Positions 1 through 9,688 of a stretch of 64,000 nucleotides of DNA are shown in pieces. The position numbers and the translations under genes are program-made. The stretch's first letter is position 1, and every line of letters begins with the position of its first letter. The notes beneath the pieces are model-generated. The model was not told where the DNA came from and did not search any database. It saw nothing but the letters and a program-made list of their open reading frames with translations. The stretch is from the NCBI RefSeq assembly GCF_002906655.1, contig NZ_CP025794.1, positions 1,798,001 to 1,862,000 of the forward strand. Direction: 5' to 3'. The stretch comes from Vibrio hyugaensis. Its GTDB lineage: Bacteria; Pseudomonadota; Gammaproteobacteria; Enterobacterales; Vibrionaceae.

Positions 1-118
1 AACAGTTTTAAAGAGTGATTTAATGCGTTACCATGCGCGCCTTTATAGCCATCGTTCAACATTTCGCCAAGAAATGGTGTATGTTTTTTTAAGGTTATAG
101 CTATTAGGTTGAATGACC

Positions 119-799
119 ATGCCAGTAAATACAATTATGGGGTTATTTGCAAAGTCCCCAATTAAGCCTTTGCAACGCCACGTTGTCTGTGTCAACGAAT
201 GTTGTTCACACTTGGTTAAGTTCTTTGAAGTGTCTTCAAAGGGTGACTGGGAAAAAGCAGCAGAAATTCGCGCTCAAATTTCTCACCTAGAGAAAGAAGC
301 AGACGTTCTGAAACGTGAAATCCGTCTAAAACTGCCTCGCGGTTTGTTCATGCCAGTCGATCGTACTGACATGCTTGAGCTTCTGACTCAACAGGACAAA
401 CTTGCTAACCTGGCAAAAGACATTGCTGGCCGTGTATATGGCCGTCAACTTGTCATTCCAGAGGCTCTCCAATCAAATTTCCTCGCTTACGTTCAACGAT
501 GTCTTGATGCGGCTGACCAAGCGCAAAAAGTGATCAATGAACTTGATGAACTTCTTGAAACTGGCTTTAAAGGCCGTGAAGTAACGCTAGTTGCTGAAAT
601 GATTAATCAACTAGATGTTATCGAAGATGACACCGATGCCATGCAGATTGAATTACGCCAACAATTGATGGCGATTGAACCTGACATGAACCCTATCGAC
701 GTCATGTTCTTGTACAAGATTCTTGAATGGGTAGGTGGTATTGCCGACCAAGCGCAGCGCGTAGGTGCTCGTTTGGAAGTCATGCTATCTCGATCTTAA
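119..799 (+). CDS. DUF47 (TIGR00153) family PhoU-like protein
   Basis: A 226-residue, mostly helical, soluble protein of the DUF47/TIGR00153 family, which is related to PhoU and usually encoded just before a Pit-type phosphate transporter. That arrangement holds here: the pit gene follows after about 130 bases on the same strand. The family is thought to modulate the neighbouring transporter; the exact role is inferred. Two in-frame ATG codons lie at 113 and 119. I chose 119 (protein begins MPVNTIMGLF) because the AGG at 106-108 is better spaced for it, but 113 would add only two residues. There is no signal peptide or membrane segment. The gene looks intact, and its length is normal for the family. 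Confidence 0.9.
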   Translation: MPVNTIMGLFAKSPIKPLQRHVVCVNECCSHLVKFFEVSSKGDWEKAAEIRAQISHLEKEADVLKREIRLKLPRGLFMPVDRTDMLELLTQQDKLANLAKDIAGRVYGRQLVIPEALQSNFLAYVQRCLDAADQAQKVINELDELLETGFKGREVTLVAEMINQLDVIEDDTDAMQIELRQQLMAIEPDMNPIDVMFLYKILEWVGGIADQAQRVGARLEVMLSRS

Positions 800-929
800 A
801 TCATAAGTTAACGACATAACGAAGAGCATTACGAATGCAAGTCAGATGGACGATGACGAGATTCACCGTCTTATGGGCTGACGCGCGCAAAATTTTGCTC
901 CGCTTGTTATAAAACAACTAGGTATTACG

Positions 930-2189
930 ATGGATATCCTCGCTAACTACGGCACTGTCCTGATTATTGTTGCAGCAGCTTTCGGTTTCTTGATGGCTAT
1001 TGGTATTGGTGCGAATGACGTTGCGAACGCAATGGGCACCTCAGTCGGCTCGAAAGCGCTAACCGTTAAACAAGCGATCATTATCGCAATGATCTTTGAA
1101 TTTGCGGGTGCATACCTTGCAGGTGGTGAAGTTACCGATACGATCCGTAAAGGTGTTATCGAAACCTCTCTATTCGCACATCAACCTGATGTTCTTGTAT
1201 TTGGCATGATGTCTGCGCTTCTAGCGGCTGGCACATGGCTACTACTTGCGTCATACATGGGTTGGCCTGTTTCTACGACTCACTCGATCATCGGTGCAAT
1301 CATCGGTTTCGCATGTGTGTCTGTAGGTACTGAAGCGGTTGACTGGGCAAGTGTTCAAGGCATTGTTGGTAGCTGGATTATTACGCCGGTTATCTCAGGT
1401 TTCTTTGCTTACGTTATCTTTGTCAGTGCCCAACGCCTGATTTTTGATACTGAGAACCCACTATTCAACGCAAAACGTTTCGTTCCAGTTTACATGTTCA
1501 TCACGACAATGGTGATTGCACTTGTAACCATCAAAAAAGGTCTGAAACACGTTGGCCTTCACCTAAGTAACGGTGAAGCATGGATGTGGGCAGCGGTAAT
1601 CTCAGCAGCAGTAATGGCTGGCGGTTACTTCTACATTCAGAAGAAATTCGCGAACCGTGAAGAAGACCACGGCTTCGCAGGTGTTGAAGGTATCTTCTCT
1701 GTACTGATGGTTATCACTGCGTGTGCGATGGCATTTGCACACGGTTCTAACGACGTAGCGAACGCGATCGGTCCACTGTCTGCGGTTGTTTCAACGGTTG
1801 AGCACATGGGTGAAATCACCGGTAAGAGCACCATCGCATGGTGGATTCTTCCTCTAGGTGGTTTTGGTATCGTAGTTGGTCTTGCGACACTTGGTCACAA
1901 AGTAATGGCAACCGTTGGTACAGGCATCACTGAACTAACACCAAGCCGTGGTTTTGCTGCGCAGCTTGCTACAGCATGTACGGTTGTTCTAGCGTCAGGT
2001 ACTGGTCTACCTATTTCAACGACTCAGACACTGGTTGGTGCGGTTCTAGGTGTTGGTTTCGCTCGCGGTATCGCAGCACTAAACCTAGGCGTAGTACGTA
2101 ACATCGTTGCTTCATGGATCGTTACCCTACCAGCAGGCGCACTATTGGCAGTCGTATTCTTCTACGGCATCCAAGCGATGTTCTCGTAA
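930..2189 (+). CDS. pitA: Inorganic phosphate transporter, Pit family
   Basis: A low-affinity inner-membrane phosphate (metal-phosphate/H+) symporter of 419 residues with about ten hydrophobic segments. The two inverted halves each carry the family signature: GANDVANA near residues 28-35 and GSNDVANA near residues 271-278. The second half also has the STTQ/STTH-type motif (PISTTQTLVGA) that mirrors PVSTTHSIIGA in the first half. It sits downstream of the DUF47 gene, so the two probably form a phosphate-transport unit, and a terminator hairpin follows the stop codon. Vibrio genomes often annotate this gene simply as a Pit permease. The symbol pitA is by family; orthology to E. coli pitA rather than pitB cannot be settled from sequence alone. 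Confidence 0.92.
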   Translation: MDILANYGTVLIIVAAAFGFLMAIGIGANDVANAMGTSVGSKALTVKQAIIIAMIFEFAGAYLAGGEVTDTIRKGVIETSLFAHQPDVLVFGMMSALLAAGTWLLLASYMGWPVSTTHSIIGAIIGFACVSVGTEAVDWASVQGIVGSWIITPVISGFFAYVIFVSAQRLIFDTENPLFNAKRFVPVYMFITTMVIALVTIKKGLKHVGLHLSNGEAWMWAAVISAAVMAGGYFYIQKKFANREEDHGFAGVEGIFSVLMVITACAMAFAHGSNDVANAIGPLSAVVSTVEHMGEITGKSTIAWWILPLGGFGIVVGLATLGHKVMATVGTGITELTPSRGFAAQLATACTVVLASGTGLPISTTQTLVGAVLGVGFARGIAALNLGVVRNIVASWIVTLPAGALLAVVFFYGIQAMFS

Positions 2190-2244
2190 GACAGACCGTC
2201 AATAGATTGTAAGCGCTTTGTCATTATTGACTCAAACGCACAGA

Positions 2245-2269
2245 AAGGGAGGCTTTGCCTCCCTTCTTT
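2245..2269 (+). terminator. Terminator after pitA
   Basis: Hairpin AAGGGAGGC-TTT-GCCTCCCTT (arms 2245-2253 and 2257-2265) followed by CTTTG. It is placed 55 bases after the pitA stop codon, so it likely ends the DUF47-pit transcript. Confidence 0.75.
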
Positions 2270-2367
2270 GTTGCACCGAAGTTTGAAACTGCATAATATT
2301 CGTCTATTTCCGGCTCCAATCATTCGGTGCCAAAGCTGTATCCAAGAAAATCGTTAAGGGATTTATT

Positions 2368-2979
2368 GTGAAAAAACTATTCATCACGGTTTTGTTTACT
2401 TTGCTAGCAGCGCCAGCGGCACTAGCGGCAGACCGTTATATTTCTGATGACCTATTCACTTTTATGCACTCTGGTCCAAACAACACTTACCGCATTATGG
2501 GTAGTGTTAACGCAGGCTCTAAAGTACAACTGCTGCAAGCAAATAAAGACACAGGTTACACACAGATTCGAGACGACCGCGGCCGCACTGGTTGGGTGCA
2601 AAGCAAGTTCGTCACAAACCAAGAGAGCATGGCAATTCGTATGCCTCGCATTGAGAAAGAACTGAAAGAAGTGAAGTCTCAACTTGCGAACGCTCGTCAA
2701 AACTCAGACACAGAGAAAGCGGGCCTAGTGACGTCACTAGAAACGCGTAACCAGCAAATCTCTGACCTTGAGAAGAAATACTCAGAGATCAGTGACCAAC
2801 TGACTTCTATAGAAACAGAGAACCGTGAGCTTCGCGCTAAGCTAGACACCCAAAAAGACGACATGCTACTTAAGTACTTCACTTACGGTGGTGGTGTTGC
2901 AGGTCTTGGTTTGCTGTTTGGTTTGATTCTTCCGCATATCATGCCACGCAGAAAGAAATCACCAGCAGGTTGGGCATAA
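2368..2979 (+). CDS. SH3 domain and membrane-anchor protein (TIGR04211, YgiM-like)
   Basis: A 203-residue envelope protein. It starts with GTG at 2368, preceded by a good AAGGG ribosome site. It has a signal peptide (cleavage likely after ALA near residue 20), then a bacterial SH3 domain (about residues 22-90, with the GWVQSKFV ending typical of these folds). A long charged coiled coil follows (about 95-165), then one C-terminal membrane helix (about 172-192) and a basic tail. This domain order defines TIGR04211, whose E. coli member is YgiM. The function is unknown; periplasmic binding to cell wall or protein partners is inferred from the SH3 fold. It is monocistronic with its own strong terminator. 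Confidence 0.88.
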   Translation: MKKLFITVLFTLLAAPAALAADRYISDDLFTFMHSGPNNTYRIMGSVNAGSKVQLLQANKDTGYTQIRDDRGRTGWVQSKFVTNQESMAIRMPRIEKELKEVKSQLANARQNSDTEKAGLVTSLETRNQQISDLEKKYSEISDQLTSIETENRELRAKLDTQKDDMLLKYFTYGGGVAGLGLLFGLILPHIMPRRKKSPAGWA

Positions 2980-3003
2980 TCGCTTTCAGCTAAACGGATA
3001 AAG

Positions 3004-3033
3004 AAAAGCCAGTCGTACTCGACTGGCTTTTTT
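3004..3033 (+). terminator. Terminator after the SH3/anchor gene
   Basis: Perfect hairpin AAAAGCCAGTCG-TACT-CGACTGGCTTTT followed by more T residues. It lies between the plus-strand SH3 gene and the convergent ggt gene. The A-rich 5' flank lets it work in both directions. Confidence 0.85.
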
Positions 3034-3060
3034 GTTGGCTTCGTTTAACGAGATACCTTG

Positions 3061-4791
3061 TTACTCACCCATTGAACTGGATGCTCGTCGTCTGTCCGTT
3101 GCGCCGTAAATCTTGCCATCCTTAACTTCAATCGCGTTCAACCCACTCACCACAGGTATTACGTGGACTGGGTAACCTAATTCCATGAACTCCGGAACGA
3201 GCATTTCTGCAAAGGTCTTCTTCTCCACCAACAAGCCAGTCGGATCGTAGGGCTTAGTTCGGTCAATCTTGGTGCCGTATTGAATATTCGGTAGATCAAT
3301 CGCCTCCTGCGCAGACAAGTTCCAGTCGAGAACCCCTACAAGGGTCTTTAAAACATAACCTGGGATTTGCGAACTGCCAGGAGAGCCCACAACCAAACGT
3401 AAGTCATTGCTGCTGTCCATGACCATTAAAGGCGTGATGGCTGATCGCGGGCGTTTACCTGCCTCAATGGCATTTTGCGTCGGTTTACCATCGACTGTTG
3501 GCATGGGAGAGAAGTTTGCCATTTGCGCATTCAAAATCACGCCATCGACCATCACACCCGCTCCCATTCCAGTCCCAACGGTACTGGTCATCGCAATGGC
3601 ATTGCCCTCTTTATCAATGATGGAAATATGCCCGGTATCTTTGCTCTCAAAGCCTTGGTATTGCGCATACTGCATTGGCGTTACCTGCCCAGCTTTAGGA
3701 CTATCTTTTGCCACACCATAATCAGGAATCAATTCTCGTCTTTCATCGAGATAATCGTTATCTAACAGTTGCTCAATCGGAGTCTCTATATAATCAGGGT
3801 CACCGGCGTAAGCGATGCGATCGGCTTTTGCAACACGCATTGCCTCCGTCATCAAACGCCAAGGTTCAACATCTGTTTTCGCCATTTGAGAGAGACCATA
3901 AGGTTCAAGCAACTTAAGGCTTTGTGCGACCATCACTCCACCAGAAGCCGGATAACCAAATGACACAACCTTATTACCTCGATACTCGGTCTCAATGATG
4001 TCACGTTGCTTAACTTGGTAGTTTTTGAAGTCCGACAAAGACAGCTTCTCATGTCGGTCGCCAATACGGCTGTTGACTGTCTCAACGATGTGCTTACCAA
4101 ACTCACCGCCATAGAGGTATTCATCACCTTGTCGAGCGATCTGTTTTAGCGTTTCGACCATCTTAGGGTTCTTCATCAACGTGCCTGTCGGCTTAATCTC
4201 ATCACCTTGCCAATACAGTGCTTTTATCTCAGGGTCTTGTCTCAACCGCGCTTGCTCGCGTACGACAATATCGTAGGTGTAGCTGTTCATAGCATAACCT
4301 TCGCTTGCCAATTCAATTGCAGGCTTCATCAATTCAGACCACGCAAGCTTGCCGTATTGCTCGTGTGTGGAATAGAGCAATCGTAAGGTTCCCGGAACGG
4401 CAATAGAACGAGGGCCAAGAATGTCATTGCGGCTGAGTACTTCTCCGTTTTCTACAAACATATTCGGGTTCGCACTAGAAGGCGCTTCATCTCGACCATC
4501 AAGCGCAAGAAACTGTTGCTTATCGTGCTGGTAAAACAAAGCAAATGTACCGCCACCGATACCTGTCATATCCGGTTCAACGACCGACATCACCATCTGC
4601 ATCGCCACCATGGCATCAACCGCGTTACCGCCTTGCTTCAATATCTTGTAACCAGTACTGCTCACATAAGGATTGGTTGCGCTTACCATAAAATGCTCAC
4701 CAGTATTATCTGGCGTAATCGGAAAAGGTTCAGGCTTTGCGGCATAGCTCACCGCGGCAACCAAGCTCAAAGAAAAAGTAAGAATACGCAT
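3061..4791 (-). CDS. ggt: Gamma-glutamyltransferase
   Basis: A periplasmic enzyme that transfers or hydrolyses the gamma-glutamyl group of glutathione and related compounds; an N-terminal nucleophile hydrolase made as one chain and self-cleaved. The 576-residue form starting at the ATG at 4791 gives a clean signal peptide (MRILTFSLSLVAAVSYA). Longer starts up to 4863 place that peptide internally, so I rejected them. The self-cleavage site is the Thr near residue 386 in DTGHISIIDKEGNA, where E. coli has TTHYS, so the second residue is Gly here. The small subunit keeps the RPRSAITP and GSPGSSQIPG segments that line the active site. It is monocistronic and convergent with the SH3 gene. Confidence 0.92.
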   Translation of the reverse strand: MRILTFSLSLVAAVSYAAKPEPFPITPDNTGEHFMVSATNPYVSSTGYKILKQGGNAVDAMVAMQMVMSVVEPDMTGIGGGTFALFYQHDKQQFLALDGRDEAPSSANPNMFVENGEVLSRNDILGPRSIAVPGTLRLLYSTHEQYGKLAWSELMKPAIELASEGYAMNSYTYDIVVREQARLRQDPEIKALYWQGDEIKPTGTLMKNPKMVETLKQIARQGDEYLYGGEFGKHIVETVNSRIGDRHEKLSLSDFKNYQVKQRDIIETEYRGNKVVSFGYPASGGVMVAQSLKLLEPYGLSQMAKTDVEPWRLMTEAMRVAKADRIAYAGDPDYIETPIEQLLDNDYLDERRELIPDYGVAKDSPKAGQVTPMQYAQYQGFESKDTGHISIIDKEGNAIAMTSTVGTGMGAGVMVDGVILNAQMANFSPMPTVDGKPTQNAIEAGKRPRSAITPLMVMDSSNDLRLVVGSPGSSQIPGYVLKTLVGVLDWNLSAQEAIDLPNIQYGTKIDRTKPYDPTGLLVEKKTFAEMLVPEFMELGYPVHVIPVVSGLNAIEVKDGKIYGATDRRRASSSMGE

Positions 4792-5018
4792 ACGTTCCGT
4801 ATAGACTCCTGTAATTTTATAGAGGTCTAACGTTGACCAAATGCTTATTGCCAAGTTCGTCAATATGGTGTTTTTTTACACAACCCTGACCCGATAGGCA
4901 TGATCAATCCATCAGCAATATCGAAGCCCTTTTAAGCACTGGTGTAAGGTATATTTTGTTTCTTTGACGGTTTGGAAATCATTAACCAAACCAATAGGGA
5001 GAAGCTTGTAGAAGAGAC

Positions 5019-5048
5019 AAAAAAGCCAGCGAATAACTTCACTGGCTT
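5019..5048 (-). terminator. Terminator after gspB (minus strand)
   Basis: Read on the minus strand: AAGCCAGTGAA-GTTA-TTCGCTGGCTT followed by TTTT. The stem has one T-G pair. It lies just beyond the gspB stop codon and so ends the gspAB transcript. Confidence 0.8.
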
Positions 5049-5070
5049 CTATTAGATTCGGGTTAGATCG

Positions 5071-5802
5071 TTACCCTTTCCATTCATATAATGCAGGAAT
5101 TCGGATCTGTTCCCCTTGGAACTCGACGATCACCGCTTGTGGTTGGATCTCTTTTAACGTGATTTGACCATCCACCACATCACCTTGGTGGTATTCAACG
5201 TTATTGATCTTCACCCAACGTCGCTTAGTATCGCTTGAATACATGTGCGTTTGTAAATTCAATGCAGGCAAGCGGCCATGCCATTGGCGTGCATCATGCT
5301 CAAGATCGTTCATCTGAGCTTCTGAGCGCGTAGGCTGATCATTGTTCGCCATCGCATTTTCAACTTTCATCGCTAAATCAGGAGACAACGAAGACAAGTC
5401 GAGATCATCTAACGACAGTCCGAGATCATCCTGCCCAACTTTCGTTTGCGAAGTCTGTTTTGTTTTCTCTGGCACAGAAAGTAATGATTGCTCACCCGGC
5501 ACTGATTCATTACTCACATAATCTTGCCCGACAAAGGTACCCATACTTCTCGATAACTCTGCGCTTGGCCACTCACGTTGCAACTGAGCAAGCTGAGTCA
5601 CCTCAGGGTAGTCAAGCGTTTCAAAGTTTGGTCTTAACTTAACAGGCTCAGGAGCTTGAACTGGCACTTGAACCGTCATCGGCTCTTGGGCAACCCTGGG
5701 GGCTTGCATTTCTGGCGTCAAAAGGTCCATATACCAAGCGACGCCAACAGCGGTTAGGCTTACAGGCAGTAGAAAAAGCCCAATGTGTTTCATCATCGGC
5801 AT
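5071..5802 (-). CDS. gspB: Type II secretion assembly protein GspB/ExeB-like
   Basis: A 243-residue inner-membrane protein: short N-terminal cytoplasmic tip, one membrane helix (about residues 6-23), a long proline- and glutamine-rich periplasmic linker, and a C-terminal T2SSB domain (about 180-240, with KINNVEYHQGDVVDGQ and a closing IRIPALYEWKG). In Aeromonas ExeB works with ExeA to place the secretin ring in the outer membrane. The gene overlaps gspA by one base (TAATG), which implies translational coupling. A strong GAGGAGG ribosome site sits inside the end of gspA. The rest of the gsp operon is not in this window, as is usual for Vibrio, where gspAB lies apart. Confidence 0.85.
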   Translation of the reverse strand: MPMMKHIGLFLLPVSLTAVGVAWYMDLLTPEMQAPRVAQEPMTVQVPVQAPEPVKLRPNFETLDYPEVTQLAQLQREWPSAELSRSMGTFVGQDYVSNESVPGEQSLLSVPEKTKQTSQTKVGQDDLGLSLDDLDLSSLSPDLAMKVENAMANNDQPTRSEAQMNDLEHDARQWHGRLPALNLQTHMYSSDTKRRWVKINNVEYHQGDVVDGQITLKEIQPQAVIVEFQGEQIRIPALYEWKG

Positions 5803-7430
5803 TATGCTTCCTCCTCATTGATTTGCGCTAAGGCTGGAGCATCAGGTTGCGCGCTTTGTTGTAAGCGCTCTAATGTACGTTGACCTGCAATGCCATCCAC
5901 ACCAATGCCTTGCCAGCGCTGGAAGAGTTCCACACGCTCTTTCATTGCACCATCATAAATGTCTGTACTTAGTGGTTGTTCATTTACCGCTTCTGCCAGC
6001 AACTTGTCCAACACTTCAATTGCAGGCCCTTCCATATCAAGACGCAGAGTATCTTTTAGAGGCGCTTGCCATAACTCGATGATATTGCCCTGCCACAGTG
6101 GTTTTAGCCACGATATAGGTAGGCGTAGGCGCTCCTTACCATTGAGCACTTCCACCTTACCGTCACCAATCGCATACAAAATGACGTAACCCACTTCCCC
6201 TTGATAATTCAGTTCTAATATCACTGGACGATTCTGCTGAACCAATAACGGCCATGTTGCCATCTTTCGCTCACAACGCATTGTTGATTGTGGCTCAGAT
6301 AAACAAAGATTGTCGCGAACTGAAGCGCGGTAGCCCCATAGTTTGTAAAGATCGTTAACGGCTAAATTTGATTGGGTTTGTGCTAACAGTTGTTCACGCT
6401 GTTCATTGGTCAATTGCTCATTAAAAATTGGGGCAACAACCGCTGGTTGTATTGGCGTGTGAGCAGCAACCGTAGGTACAGTATTTGTTGGCACCTTCAT
6501 AGGCATATTGTGCGTCACTGCCCAACCAACCCCTAATGCCGCAAACACACCAATGGCAACCGAGCCCCATGCAGGCCATTCAAAGCTACGGCGAATTGGC
6601 TTATCCTGCTGATAAATCTCGGCTTGGAACTGCATCACCTCTTCACACGCTTGATGTACTGTCTGTCGATCAACGACTACATTGCCCTTGTAGTAACTCA
6701 TGTTCAGTGACTTATCACACACAAGGTTGATAAGGCGTGGAATGCCATGGCTATACTTGGCAATCAGCTTAGTCGAACTGCGATCGAACAACTGCTGGTC
6801 ACCACCTGCGGTATGCAAACGAAACGCAATGTAGTCAGCGGTTTCCTTTTCATCCAACGGCAATAAGTGATAACGACCAGTAATACGCTGTGCAAGCTGA
6901 CGTAGCTGCGTCGTTTGCAGCAAGCGTTGTAGCTCTGGCTGGCCAACCAAGAGCACTTTAAGCAGCTTTCTGGTGTCCGTTTCTAAGTTGGTAAGTAGAC
7001 GCAACTGCTCAAGAACATCAGCGGCGAGGTGCTGCGCCTCATCAATCACTAATAACGTCGTCCAACCTAATTTATGGTTACGCAGCAAGTACTCATGAAT
7101 CGCTTGGTTAAGCTGCTTGAGCGTCGCATCTTGCGGATAAGTCACTTTGAACTCATCACAAATAGCCTCAAGCAAGTCTCGGCTAGAAAAGGTGGGATTA
7201 AGAATCAAGCCTGCTTTGGTGTTCTCATCCAAATTCGCCAACATGGCTTTCGCGACGGTGGTTTTGCCTGTCCCTACTTCGCCTGTCAGCATGGCAAAAC
7301 CACCACCATCGCCTAACCCCGCCTGAAGATGCGTGATCGCCTCTTTATGACGTTGGCTCAGATACAGATAACGCGAGTTTGGAACAATCGAAAATGGCAG
7401 TTCAACAAACCCGAAAAAGTCCTTATACAT
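5802..7430 (-). CDS. gspA: GspA/ExeA AAA+ ATPase with peptidoglycan-binding domain
   Basis: A 542-residue ATPase that, with GspB, remodels or binds peptidoglycan so the type II secretin can assemble. It has an N-terminal AAA+ domain (about residues 1-265) with Walker A GEVGTGKTT near residues 50-58 and Walker B LLVIDEAQHL. There is a single membrane helix near 285-305 (WGSVAIGVFAALGVGWAV), then a periplasmic part that includes a C39-peptidase-like stretch and ends in a PG_binding_1 domain (GIGVDGIAGQRTLERLQ). The start ATG at 7430 has GGAGAT six bases upstream. It is the first gene of the gspAB pair. Confidence 0.88.
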   Translation of the reverse strand: MYKDFFGFVELPFSIVPNSRYLYLSQRHKEAITHLQAGLGDGGGFAMLTGEVGTGKTTVAKAMLANLDENTKAGLILNPTFSSRDLLEAICDEFKVTYPQDATLKQLNQAIHEYLLRNHKLGWTTLLVIDEAQHLAADVLEQLRLLTNLETDTRKLLKVLLVGQPELQRLLQTTQLRQLAQRITGRYHLLPLDEKETADYIAFRLHTAGGDQQLFDRSSTKLIAKYSHGIPRLINLVCDKSLNMSYYKGNVVVDRQTVHQACEEVMQFQAEIYQQDKPIRRSFEWPAWGSVAIGVFAALGVGWAVTHNMPMKVPTNTVPTVAAHTPIQPAVVAPIFNEQLTNEQREQLLAQTQSNLAVNDLYKLWGYRASVRDNLCLSEPQSTMRCERKMATWPLLVQQNRPVILELNYQGEVGYVILYAIGDGKVEVLNGKERLRLPISWLKPLWQGNIIELWQAPLKDTLRLDMEGPAIEVLDKLLAEAVNEQPLSTDIYDGAMKERVELFQRWQGIGVDGIAGQRTLERLQQSAQPDAPALAQINEEEA

Positions 7431-7578
7431 TAGGATCTCCAGCTAAAACCCTCCCGCAATCAAATCGGGATATTCCTTATTAGACTTAAACAAAGCGCTA
7501 AGTTCTTTTAGATGTGAAGAAAAGTACCATTGCTTGCTACAATGTCCAACGTCATATCCATAAATTAAGAGGTAATCC

Positions 7579-8799
7579 GTGCAAGTTTATTTAGTTGGTG
7601 GTGCAGTTCGAGATCATTTGCTCGGAATCGACAGTTATGACAAAGATTGGGTGGTTGTCGGCTCGACACCAGAAATGATGCAAAGCCAAGGCTACACGGC
7701 TGTCGGGAAAGACTTTCCTGTGTTTCTTCATCCCAAGACTAAAGAAGAGTACGCCCTTGCACGAACCGAAAGAAAATCTGGCGCGGGTTACACTGGCTTT
7801 GAATGTTTCTTTGATCAAAGCGTCACGCTAGAAGAAGACCTTATCCGACGAGATCTCACCATCAACGCCATGGCGATGGATAATGACGGCAATCTATATG
7901 ATCCTTATGGTGGCCAACAAGATTTGCAGGCGAAAGTGCTACGTCATGTATCGGAAGCTTTTGTTGAAGACCCTCTACGTGTTCTGCGTGTGGCTCGTTT
8001 CGCGGCGAAGTTGGCGCATTTGGGCTTTAGCGTGGCAGAGGAAACCATCCAACTAATGCGCGAGATCGCAGAATCTGGCGAGTTGAGCACCCTTACTCCA
8101 GAACGTGTTTGGCAAGAATGGCATAAGTCGCTTTCTACTTCCCGCCCAGACGTATTCTTATCTGTTTTAAGAGAGTGCGGTGCGTTAGCCATCGTCCTGC
8201 CAGAAATTGATGTCCTGTTTGGCGTACCTCAGCCAGAAAAGTGGCATCCAGAAATCGATACAGGTATTCACACTCTTATGGTGGCCGAGCAAGCAGCAAA
8301 GCTGAGTGATTCATTGCCGGTTCGATTTGCTGCACAAGTACATGATTTAGGCAAAGGCGTCACGCCAGAAAGCGAATGGCCGAGTCACAAAATGCATTGT
8401 CACACGGGTTTAAAGTTGATTAAAAAGCTGTGTGCTCGCGTGCGCGTTCCTAATGAATTTCGTGACTTGGCATTAATGGTCTGTGAGCAACACTCTAACA
8501 TCCACCGAGCCGCCGAGCTTAAACCACAAACCATCATAAAAATCCTCAACAAGTTTGATGTGTGGCGTAAGTCAGAACGTTTGCAAGATATTTTAATCTG
8601 TTGCCAAGCCGATCATGCAGGTCGAAAAGGCTTAGAAGACCGACCTTACCCGCAAGCAGAGCTGTTTATGCAAGCTTACCAAGCTGCGGCATCTGTCGAC
8701 GTACAAGCTATCATTAAAGACGGCTTCAAAGGCCCAACTATTCGCGATGAACAAGAGAAGCGCCGCGTTGAAGCAGTAAGAGTTACGCTAGGAAAATAA
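7579..8799 (+). CDS. cca: Multifunctional CCA tRNA nucleotidyltransferase
   Basis: Adds or repairs the 3' CCA end of tRNAs; the gammaproteobacterial form also carries phosphohydrolase activity. The 406-residue protein starts with GTG at 7579, preceded by AGAGGT. It has the class II nucleotidyltransferase head LVGGAVRDHLLG (residues 5-16) with the DKD metal-binding pair, the RRDLTINAMA motif, the LRVLRVARFAAK motif, and an HD domain (QVHDLGKGVTPESEWPSHKMHC) in the C-terminal half. It is divergent from gspA and convergent with uppP, separated from the latter by a shared terminator. Confidence 0.95.
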   Translation: MQVYLVGGAVRDHLLGIDSYDKDWVVVGSTPEMMQSQGYTAVGKDFPVFLHPKTKEEYALARTERKSGAGYTGFECFFDQSVTLEEDLIRRDLTINAMAMDNDGNLYDPYGGQQDLQAKVLRHVSEAFVEDPLRVLRVARFAAKLAHLGFSVAEETIQLMREIAESGELSTLTPERVWQEWHKSLSTSRPDVFLSVLRECGALAIVLPEIDVLFGVPQPEKWHPEIDTGIHTLMVAEQAAKLSDSLPVRFAAQVHDLGKGVTPESEWPSHKMHCHTGLKLIKKLCARVRVPNEFRDLALMVCEQHSNIHRAAELKPQTIIKILNKFDVWRKSERLQDILICCQADHAGRKGLEDRPYPQAELFMQAYQAAASVDVQAIIKDGFKGPTIRDEQEKRRVEAVRVTLGK

Positions 8800-8825
8800 G
8801 CCGATAGGTACATAACGAACAAACA

Positions 8826-8855
8826 AAAACGCCCGCTATAGAAAGCGGGCGTTTT
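8826..8855. terminator. Bidirectional terminator between cca and uppP
   Basis: Perfect 12-bp stem AAAACGCCCGCT / AGCGGGCGTTTT with a six-base loop. A and T tracts are built into the stem ends, so it serves the two convergent genes. Confidence 0.85.
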
Positions 8856-8869
8856 CATTCGGATTGGGT

Positions 8870-9673
8870 TTAAGTCGTCAGCAAGAAAGCAAACAAGCCA
8901 AAACCTAGAATCAGACGGTAGATAACGAATGGTGTCATGCCCATGCGTGAAATCATCTTCAAGAAGAAGTGGATACAAATATACGCACTGATAAATGAAG
9001 TCACGATACCCGTAAGTAAGAAGCCAACATGCACAGGTTCGCCGCTGGTTACTAACTTCATCCCTAAGTAGCCACCAGCCAAAGTGATGATTGGTATCGA
9101 CATTAAGAATGAGAAACGAGCCGCCGCTTCACGGGTAAAGCCTAAGTAAAGCGCCGCGGTGATGGTTGCACCAGAGCGTGAAGTACCAGGGATCATCGCA
9201 AGTGCTTGAGCAATACCAATAAACAGTGCTTTCTTCCAACCCGTTTGGTATTCATCCGCGATTTGCTCTGCGTTCTTATCCACCCACCACAGCAACAAAC
9301 CAAAGATGATCGTCGTCGTCGCGATCACATAAGCACTGCGTAGGTAAATCTCAATGATGTCTTTCATCAATAGACCGAAGACACATGCCGGGATCGTCGC
9401 CAATACAATCATCCAAGCTAATTTGGCTTCTTTGCTGCGGTCGCCTTTAAAGATCGAGGCAAACAACGCTTGGAATAGCGTGATCACTTCTTGGCGGAAA
9501 TAAATCACCACAGCCATCAACGTACCAACGTGAACGGCAACATCAAATGCTAAACCTTGGTCTTCCCAACCAAATATAGCGGAAGGTAAAATCAAATGAG
9601 CAGAGCTGGAAATTGGTAAAAACTCTGTCAGACCCTGAATCAGAGCCAAAATAAAGGCTTCAAAGTAACTCAT
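8870..9673 (-). CDS. uppP: Undecaprenyl-diphosphate phosphatase
   Basis: Inner-membrane enzyme that removes one phosphate from undecaprenyl diphosphate, recycling the lipid carrier for peptidoglycan and O-antigen synthesis; also known as BacA for bacitracin resistance. The 267-residue, eight-helix protein shows both signature regions: [16 protein letters not shown] (about residues 15-30) and [10 protein letters not shown] (about 163-172). The last genes on the same strand upstream are folK and folB, 16 bases away, so the three may be cotranscribed. Confidence 0.95.
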   Translation of the reverse strand: MSYFEAFILALIQGLTEFLPISSSAHLILPSAIFGWEDQGLAFDVAVHVGTLMAVVIYFRQEVITLFQALFASIFKGDRSKEAKLAWMIVLATIPACVFGLLMKDIIEIYLRSAYVIATTTIIFGLLLWWVDKNAEQIADEYQTGWKKALFIGIAQALAMIPGTSRSGATITAALYLGFTREAAARFSFLMSIPIITLAGGYLGMKLVTSGEPVHVGFLLTGIVTSFISAYICIHFFLKMISRMGMTPFVIYRLILGFGLFAFLLTT

Positions 9674-9688
9674 GTAAACAACTCAAAA